Shown here piece after piece: positions 55,484-64,000 of a stretch of DNA of 64,000 nt (its first letter is position 1; each line of letters starts with the position of its first letter). Both the position numbers and the translations under genes were made by a program. The notes below the pieces were generated by a model. The model was not told where the DNA came from. It did no database searches and worked only from the letters and a program-made list of their open reading frames with translations. Source of the stretch: Corynebacterium lemuris (lineage in GTDB: Bacteria; Actinomycetota; Actinomycetes; Mycobacteriales; Mycobacteriaceae); NCBI RefSeq assembly GCF_024919295.1, contig NZ_JANWTC010000004.1:124001-188000 (forward strand), read 5' to 3'.

Positions 55484-56728
55484 TCATCCCCGCAGGGTGT
55501 CCACCGCCTCGAGGATCTGCGCCGCCACCGCATGCTTGGACCCGTCGGCCACCTCCCGCACCGCTCCGTCCGCCGTGAGCAGCCAGCCCCGGTTACGCGC
55601 CTCGCCGAAGACCTTCCCCTCCCCCACCTCATTGCACATCAGCAGGTCACAGCCCTTGCGCTCCAGCTTGGCGCGGGCGAAATCCAGTGCCGAGGTTGTC
55701 TCGTCACCGGTTTCTGCCGCGAAACCGACGATGGTGGCGGCGGCGGGCACCCCACCATCGCTGCGCCGCTGGACCGTGGTCGCCAGGATGTCGGGGTTCT
55801 CCACGAGTTCCACCGTGCGCAGCGCCTCGTCGTCGCCGCCCTTCTTCATCTTCGCCCCGGCCTCGGTCACGGGCCGGAAATCCGCCACCGCCGCAGCCAT
55901 GATGATCACGTCCGCCTCCGGCGCATGCTTCTCGACGACCGCAGCCATCTCCCGCGCACTGCCCACCTTCTCGATGACCGCCCCCGAGGGGGTCGGCAGC
56001 TGGTCGGTGTCGCCGGCGACGATGGTCACCTGCGCGCCCCGGTGGGCGGCGATCTCCGCCAGGGCGAAACCCTGCCGCCCGGAGGAACGGTTACCCAGGA
56101 AACGCACCGGGTCCAGGTTCTCCTGCGTGCCGCCGGCGGTGATGAGCACCTTCCGGCCCCGCCAGTCGGGGCGCAGGTTCGCGCCGTCGAGGACCGCACG
56201 CACCAGATCCGCGATCTGGTCGGGCTCCGGGAGGCGCCCCGGGCCGGTGTCCTTGCCGGTGAGCCGCCCGTGGGCGGGCTCGAGGACGATGACACCGCGT
56301 TCCCGCAGGGTCGCGACGTTCGACTGCGTCGCCGCGTTCCACCACATCTCCGTGTGCATCGCCGGTACGACGATGACCGGGCAGGTGGCCACCAGCACCG
56401 TCGCGGTGAGCAGGTCATCGGCCCGGCCCGCCACCAGCCGGGCGAGGAGGTCGGCGGTCGCCGGTGCGATGACCACCGCATCGGCCTCCTGGCCGACGCG
56501 CACGTGCTGGACCTCGTCGACGGCGTCGAAGACGGTCGTGGACACCGGATGCCCGCTCAGTGCCTCGAAGGTCGCTGCACCGACGAAGTTGAGGGCACTC
56601 GGGGTGGGCACCACCCGGACATCATCACCCGCCTCCTTCAGGTCCCTCACCAGGTGGCAGGCCTTGTAGGCGGCGATGCCCCCGGAGACTCCCACGACTA
56701 TGCGGCGTGGCCGGTGCTGATCGGTCAT
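55484..56728 (-). CDS. coaBC: Phosphopantothenoylcysteine synthetase/decarboxylase
   Basis: A 414-residue fusion for two steps of coenzyme A synthesis. The N-terminal flavin-dependent decarboxylase (CoaC) has GVSGGIAAYK, the active-site histidine in VQHVRVG and PAMHTEMWWNAATQSN. The C-terminal CoaB synthetase has ITAGGTQENLDPVRFLGNRSSG. ATG at 56728 has GGGGAG upstream; a GTG five codons earlier is possible. Confidence 0.97.
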   Translation of the reverse strand: MTDQHRPRRIVVGVSGGIAAYKACHLVRDLKEAGDDVRVVPTPSALNFVGAATFEALSGHPVSTTVFDAVDEVQHVRVGQEADAVVIAPATADLLARLVAGRADDLLTATVLVATCPVIVVPAMHTEMWWNAATQSNVATLRERGVIVLEPAHGRLTGKDTGPGRLPEPDQIADLVRAVLDGANLRPDWRGRKVLITAGGTQENLDPVRFLGNRSSGRQGFALAEIAAHRGAQVTIVAGDTDQLPTPSGAVIEKVGSAREMAAVVEKHAPEADVIIMAAAVADFRPVTEAGAKMKKGGDDEALRTVELVENPDILATTVQRRSDGGVPAAATIVGFAAETGDETTSALDFARAKLERKGCDLLMCNEVGEGKVFGEARNRGWLLTADGAVREVADGSKHAVAAQILEAVDTLRG

Positions 56729-56799
56729 GCAGTTGCTCCCCACGGATCCCTAGGAATACTTCAGGTACTCTCCCGACTCTACCGACGTCGAATCGACGA

Positions 56800-56829
56800 A
56801 GCGCCCCCTGACACATGTCAGGGGGCGCT
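56800..56829 (-). terminator. Strong hairpin between rpoZ and coaBC
   Basis: A perfect 14-base-pair inverted repeat (AGCGCCCCCTGACA and its complement, two-base nominal loop) lies 14 bases after the rpoZ stop. The following minus-strand sequence (TTCGTCGATTCG) has no real T-tract, so it is a GC-rich terminator candidate or 3'-end stabiliser. Confidence 0.55.
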
Positions 56830-56843
56830 CGCAGCGGAGTGGG

Positions 56844-57134
56844 CTAGTTGCCTTCCTCGTGCTCCAGCAGGCCGGCGTCGATCTCGCGCAGGGCGATGGA
56901 CAGCGGCTTCTCGCCGGGCTCCGGGGTCACCAGCGGGCCGACGAACTCGAAGACGCCCTCGTCGTGCTGCTGGTAGTAGCTGTTGATCTGGCGGGCACGC
57001 TTGGCCGCGAAGATCACCAGCGCATACTTGGAGGACACCTTCTCCAGCAGTCCATCGATCGGCGGGGAGGTGATGCCCTCCGGCGGATCGTAGACGGCGG
57101 TGGAGTGGGACGTCTCGTTGTTCACGTTGGTCAC
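56844..57134 (-). CDS. rpoZ: RNA polymerase omega subunit
   Basis: A 96-residue omega subunit with [21 protein letters not shown] and [13 protein letters not shown], as in actinobacterial RpoZ. It assists RNA polymerase assembly. GTG at 57134 is preferred over GTG at 57140, because AAAAAGG ends five bases before the former but directly abuts the latter. gmk lies 59 bases upstream. Confidence 0.95.
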   Translation of the reverse strand: MTNVNNETSHSTAVYDPPEGITSPPIDGLLEKVSSKYALVIFAAKRARQINSYYQQHDEGVFEFVGPLVTPEPGEKPLSIALREIDAGLLEHEEGN

Positions 57135-57193
57135 GTACACCTTTTTCTGATTGAAATTATTCGTTACCTGCGCTTTCCCGCGAACGGGACAGG

Positions 57194-57775
57194 TCAGCGC
57201 GTAAGTCTGCCCTGCAGGATACCACTGATGGCCGAAACGGCGTCATCCACCTGATCGTTGACCACCACGTGGTCGAACCAGTCCTGGCAGGTCAGCTCCT
57301 CGCGGGCGGTCTCCAGGCGGCGGGTGATGACGTCCTCCGGCTCGGTTCCACGGCCGGTGAGGCGCTCGACGAGCACTTCCCAGGACGGCGGTGCCAGGAA
57401 GACGGTCTCCGCCTCCGGCATCATCGACTTGACGTTGCGGGCACCCTCCATGTCGACCTCGATCAGCACGGGGCGACCCTCCGAGAGGGCCTCCTGCACC
57501 GGGGCGGCCGGGGTGCCGGAACGCTGGATGCCACCGTGGATATCGGCCCATTCGAGCATCAGACCGCGGTCGATGTTCTCCTGGAACTGATCCGGGGTGA
57601 CGAAGAAGTAGTCGACGCCGTCAACCTCCCCGGGCCGTGGGGCCCGGGTGGTCATCGACACACTGAAGTACAGACGGTCAACGTCACTGCGCAGGCGATG
57701 AACCACGGTGGACTTCCCCACCGCGGAGGGGCCGGCCAGAACAACCAGCCGACTCGCTAGGTTATCGCCGGACAT
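57194..57775 (-). CDS. gmk: Guanylate kinase
   Basis: A 193-residue P-loop kinase phosphorylating GMP to GDP. It has [11 protein letters not shown], the GMP-binding [20 protein letters not shown] and [11 protein letters not shown]. It begins 3 bases after mihF. Its grouping with mihF and rpoZ is common in actinobacteria. Confidence 0.97.
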   Translation of the reverse strand: MSGDNLASRLVVLAGPSAVGKSTVVHRLRSDVDRLYFSVSMTTRAPRPGEVDGVDYFFVTPDQFQENIDRGLMLEWADIHGGIQRSGTPAAPVQEALSEGRPVLIEVDMEGARNVKSMMPEAETVFLAPPSWEVLVERLTGRGTEPEDVITRRLETAREELTCQDWFDHVVVNDQVDDAVSAISGILQGRLTR

Positions 57776-57778
57776 CCC

Positions 57779-58102
57779 CTAGTCCTCGGAGAAGCCGAAG
57801 CGCTCCAGCAGGGCACGACGCTGGCGGTCGCCGAGACCGCGCAGACGGCGGGTCTGGGCGATCTCCAGCTGCTCCATGATTTCCTTGGCCTTGACCTTGC
57901 CCACCTTCGGGAGAGCCTCGAGCAGGGCGGAGACCTTGGTCTTGCCGATGATCTCGTTGCTCTGGGCCTGGTCCAGAACCTCCTTGAGGTTGGTTTCGCC
58001 GCGCTTGAGCTTCTCCTTGAGCTCAGCACGGGCCTTACGGGCCTCAGCGGCCTTGGCGAGAGCCTGCTTACGCTGCTCGTCAGTCAACTGGGGAAGGGCC
58101 AC
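57779..58102 (-). CDS. mihF: Actinobacterial integration host factor (mIHF)
   Basis: A 107-residue nucleoid-associated protein. A long basic N-terminal helix (KAAEARKARAELKEKLKRG) is followed by an S13-like helix-two-turn-helix, with PKVGKVKAKEIMEQL and the C-terminal RRLRGLGDRQRRALLERF. It binds and bends DNA and is usually essential in actinobacteria. GTG at 58102 is preceded by GGAGGAA. It probably has its own promoter at 58212-58217. Confidence 0.96.
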   Translation of the reverse strand: MALPQLTDEQRKQALAKAAEARKARAELKEKLKRGETNLKEVLDQAQSNEIIGKTKVSALLEALPKVGKVKAKEIMEQLEIAQTRRLRGLGDRQRRALLERFGFSED

Positions 58103-58211
58103 GGGATTCCTCCGATTCGAAAGTGAATGTGTCGGTTGTTCGGGTACATGAGTACCAGATCTCAGTGGCCTCCGCGCAAATGCCACGCGTGCAACTCACT
58201 GACTCCGGACC

Positions 58212-58217
58212 AGTTTA
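58212..58217 (-). promoter_or_regulatory. Candidate mihF -10 box (TAAACT)
   Basis: GCTAAACT lies in the 207-base pyrF-mihF gap and would give a leader of about 100 bases. The same GCTAAACT octamer occurs upstream of gapA. Confidence 0.4.
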
Positions 58218-58309
58218 GCACCGGCCAGGGTGCGCCCCGGTCGATGTGCCGTGTTCCAGCACGTCAACGGGTTGCGTTTCCTAAAGTACCAGGTCGGGTC
58301 CCGCGGGAC

Positions 58310-59134
58310 TCAATTCTGTTGACCTGGGAATTCACTGGCAGCCTCGACCGTGGCCGCACGCAGGGCCTCCACGGCAGGGCCGGCCCCGAGAACAGCCCGC
58401 GAGATGTTGGGGAACGCGAGCTTCCCGACACCCGCCGCAATCCGTGCGACATCCTCCGCCGACCCACCCTGCGCGCCCACGCCGGGCATGAGGACAGGGC
58501 CGTTGAGCTGCGAGAGGTCGGGTGCCTGCGCCAGGGTGGCGCCGACGACGACACCGATGTTGCCCGGGCCGTCGTGGACCGCATTGCGGCGGGCGCACTC
58601 GTCCACCACCTGCTGGGCGATGGTCCGACCGTCTGCGCCGCGGTGGTTCTGCAGCACGACGGCCTCCGGGTTGGAGGTCGCCGCGAGCACGAAGACACCA
58701 CGGCCGGTCTCCTCCGCCAGGTCGAGCACCGGGGCCAGTGCCCCGACACCCAGGTAGGGGGAGACGGTGACGGCGTCGGCACGCAGCGGGGAGTCCTCCC
58801 CCAGCCAGGCATCGGCGTAACCGGCCATGGTGGAGCCGATGTCGCCGCGCTTGGCGTCCGCGACCGTCAGACAGCCCGCCTCGCGCAGGGCGGCCAGGGT
58901 GTCCTCCAGGACGCGGAAACCGGCGGAGCCGTGGCGCTCGTAGAAGGCCACCTGGGGCTTGACCAGCGCCGCGGTGTCGGCGAAGGCCTCGACGCAGCGG
59001 CGGCTGAACTCGGCGAGGCCGGCGACGTCATCAGCCAGCCCCCAGGCCGCCAGCAGGGCGGCGTGGGGGTCGATGCCGACGCACAGGCGTCCGCGGGTGG
59101 CGGCGGCGTCGAGCAGCCGGGAACCGAAGGTCAC
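58310..59134 (-). CDS. pyrF: Orotidine 5'-phosphate decarboxylase, type 2
   Basis: A 274-residue type 2 OMP decarboxylase making UMP. It has the active-site motif [15 protein letters not shown] and an N-terminal LCVGIDPH. The GTG start lies two bases after the carB stop, so translation is coupled. It closes the pyrC-carA-carB-pyrF series. Confidence 0.97.
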   Translation of the reverse strand: MTFGSRLLDAAATRGRLCVGIDPHAALLAAWGLADDVAGLAEFSRRCVEAFADTAALVKPQVAFYERHGSAGFRVLEDTLAALREAGCLTVADAKRGDIGSTMAGYADAWLGEDSPLRADAVTVSPYLGVGALAPVLDLAEETGRGVFVLAATSNPEAVVLQNHRGADGRTIAQQVVDECARRNAVHDGPGNIGVVVGATLAQAPDLSQLNGPVLMPGVGAQGGSAEDVARIAAGVGKLAFPNISRAVLGAGPAVEALRAATVEAASEFPGQQN

Positions 59135-59136
59135 CG

Positions 59137-62478
<3,342 letters not shown>

Positions 62479-62507
62479 GTGTTTTCCTTCTTTTCCTTCC
62501 TGGTGCT

Positions 62508-63701
62508 TTACTTCTCGACGCCCGCGGTGCCGCCCATCAGACCGGTGAACTGGTCGAAGAGCGGGTTGGCGTCACGGGGTCCGGCGGCGGACTCCGGGTG
62601 GTACTGGACGGAGAAGGCACGGCCGTTGGCCAGGGCAACCCCCTCGACCGTCTGGTCGTTGAGGCAGACGTGGGTGACCCGTGCCGGGCCGAAGTCGGTG
62701 TCGAAGCTCTCCCCCGCCGGCGCCTCGAGGGCGAAGCCGTGGTTCTGGGAGGTGATGTCGATCTTGCCGGTGACGATGTTCTGGACGGGCACGTTGATGC
62801 CGCGGTGGCCGAACTTCAGCTTGTAGGTGTCCAGGCCGAGGGCGCGGCCGAGGATCTGGTTGCCGAAGCAGATGCCGAACAGCGGGATACCGGCCTCGAT
62901 GATCTTGCGGGTGGTGGCGACGATGTCGTCGGCCGCGGCCGGGTCACCGGGGCCGTTGGACAGGAAGATCCCGTCCGGGCTGTACTGCGCCAGCTCCTCG
63001 AAGGGGGTGTCGGCGGGCACGACGACGGTGCGGATGCCGCGGGCGGCGAACTGCGCCGGGGTGGCGGACTTGATGCCCAGGTCGTAGGCGACGACGGTGT
63101 ACTTCGTCTCCCCCTCGGCCGGGATCTCGTAGACCTCGGGGGTGGTGACCTGGGAGGTGAGGTCGGCTCCGGCCATGGCCGGCTGGGCGTTGACCTCGGC
63201 GACGAGCTCCTCGACGGGGCGCAGCGCGTCATCGCCGGTGAAGATACCGGCGGGCTGTGCGCCGTTGTCGCGCAGGTGGCGGACGATGGCGCGCGTGTCG
63301 ACGCCGCGGATGCCCACCAGGCCCTGGGTCTCCATCTCCTCGGGCAGGCTGCGCCCGGCACGCCAGTTGGACACCCTGTGGGCCAGGTCGCGGATGACCA
63401 GGCCGGCGGCCCAGATGCGGCCGTCGCGGGACTCGTTGTCCTCGTCGTTCCAGCCGGTGTTGCCGATCTGCGGGGCGGTGGCCACGACGATCTGGCGGTG
63501 GTAGGAGGGGTCGGTCAGTGTCTCCTGGTAGCCGGTCATGGCGGTGGTGAACACCGCCTCGCCGAGGGTCCTGCCGGCGGCACCGAAGCTGAAGCCCCGG
63601 AAGGTGCGGCCGTCGCCGAGGACGAGCACGGCGGGGATGCGGTTGGTGGTGGAGGGCGTCAAGGCGTCACCTTTCGCGGAAGGGTCGGGGTTACTTTGCA
63701 T
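62508..63701 (-). CDS. carA: Carbamoyl-phosphate synthase small subunit
   Basis: A 397-residue glutaminase subunit supplying ammonia to CarB. It contains the CarA N-terminal domain ([16 protein letters not shown]), the nucleophile in [10 protein letters not shown] and the His-Glu pair in [10 protein letters not shown]. The start is uncertain. ATG at 63701 has no ribosome binding site and follows an AT-rich spacer. TTG at 63662 is preceded by GAAAGGTGA and would give a 384-residue protein with a slightly short N-terminus. Confidence 0.95.
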   Translation of the reverse strand: MQSNPDPSAKGDALTPSTTNRIPAVLVLGDGRTFRGFSFGAAGRTLGEAVFTTAMTGYQETLTDPSYHRQIVVATAPQIGNTGWNDEDNESRDGRIWAAGLVIRDLAHRVSNWRAGRSLPEEMETQGLVGIRGVDTRAIVRHLRDNGAQPAGIFTGDDALRPVEELVAEVNAQPAMAGADLTSQVTTPEVYEIPAEGETKYTVVAYDLGIKSATPAQFAARGIRTVVVPADTPFEELAQYSPDGIFLSNGPGDPAAADDIVATTRKIIEAGIPLFGICFGNQILGRALGLDTYKLKFGHRGINVPVQNIVTGKIDITSQNHGFALEAPAGESFDTDFGPARVTHVCLNDQTVEGVALANGRAFSVQYHPESAAGPRDANPLFDQFTGLMGGTAGVEK

Positions 63702-63725
63702 GTTATTCAATCAAATGTATCTTAT

Positions 63726-64000
63726 TCAGTCACGCGTCGCTGTCGCGGCCTCGGCGGGCACGCCGTCGACGCAGGTCAGGCGGCCGCGCAGTACGGTGGT
63801 GGTCACCTTCGCGGAGAACTCCATCCCTTCATAGGGGGTGTTCTCCGCCTTGGAGGCCATCTCCTCACCACGGGCGACCCAGGCGCTGCCCGGATCGACG
63901 ATGGCCAGGTTCGCCGGCTCACCGACCGCGATGGGACGGCCGTGGCCCGGCAGCTGCACAATCTCCGCCGGACGCTCGCTCATCACCTTCGCCACCCAGC
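63726..64000 (-). CDS. pyrC: Dihydroorotase, C-terminal part
   Basis: The last 91 codons of a gene that continues beyond the window. [17 protein letters not shown] and [20 protein letters not shown] are typical of the C-terminal beta-sandwich of type I dihydroorotases. It would catalyse ring closure to dihydroorotate. Its place before carA-carB-pyrF supports the call. Confidence 0.9.
   Translation of the reverse strand, partial: WVAKVMSERPAEIVQLPGHGRPIAVGEPANLAIVDPGSAWVARGEEMASKAENTPYEGMEFSAKVTTTVLRGRLTCVDGVPAEAATATRD

Noticed and set aside
57176..57189. Five-base-pair stem with a tetraloop after gmk as a terminator
   Set aside because: The stem is short and no T-tract follows; rpoZ is probably cotranscribed or has its own promoter in the AT-rich stretch beyond.
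58298..58309. GTCCCGCGGGAC palindrome after pyrF as a terminator
   Set aside because: It leaves at most four base pairs once a loop is allowed and has no T-tract, so it is too weak to call.

Overview
The window is a gene-dense, high-GC stretch of chromosome from a Corynebacterium-type actinobacterium. The evidence is the gene order: sufR-B-D-C-S-U-T; mptB, an ABC exporter and ctaA; qor and ctaB; tkt-tal-zwf-opcA-pgl; gapA-pgk-tpiA-ppc-secG; uvrC-rapZ-yvcK-whiA; rpe-ribD-E-BA-H; rsmB-fmt-def; priA-metK-coaBC-rpoZ-gmk-mihF; and pyrF-carB-carA-pyrC. To my knowledge this matches the order in Corynebacterium glutamicum. GC-rich codon use, actinobacterial proteins (OpcA, mIHF, MptB, WhiA) and TANNNT -10 hexamers placed 6-9 bases before start codons support the same assignment. 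I cannot name the species.

Layout. 1-7747: small membrane proteins, an ACT/PFL (UPF0237/UPF0210) pair, a P-type cation ATPase, a class I glutamine amidotransferase, an ABC-F protein and an unknown membrane protein. 7744-14030 (minus): the whole SUF iron-sulfur operon led by its repressor. 14228-19700 (plus): MptB mannosyltransferase, ABC-2 exporter, heme A synthase and quinone reductase; ctaB converges on these. 20981-28411 (plus): the pentose-phosphate operon and an alpha/beta hydrolase. 28399-34708 (minus): lower glycolysis, PEP carboxylase and SecG. 35014-44596 (minus): WhiA, YvcK, RapZ, UvrC, a PH-like membrane protein, riboflavin synthesis and Rpe. 44607-47655: a lipoprotein-like DUF4349 protein, an uncharacterised protein and an enoyl-CoA hydratase, apparently inserted in the core order. 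47656-50609 (minus): rsmB, fmt, def. 50797-52077 (plus): a DUF2243/CtaG-like membrane pair. 52095-64000 (minus): priA, metK, coaBC, rpoZ, gmk, mihF and the pyrimidine genes, ending inside pyrC.

How the genes connect: heme A synthesis (ctaB, ctaA) and a CtaG-like protein serve cytochrome oxidase. The tkt operon supplies NADPH and pentoses, which feed riboflavin and nucleotide synthesis (rpe, rib, gmk, pyr, car). gapA-pgk-tpiA-ppc forms lower glycolysis plus anaplerosis. metK sits under what looks like a sulfur-repressor (McbR-type) operator.

The most distinctive signal is transcriptional. Seventeen genes have a -10-like hexamer placed so that the mRNA would begin at or next to the start codon (leaderless). 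In seven same-strand junctions the stop codon of the upstream gene forms part of that hexamer. Convergent genes abut or overlap, leaving almost no room for terminators. No rRNA, tRNA, insertion sequence, prophage or CRISPR array was seen, and no clearly novel multi-gene system.
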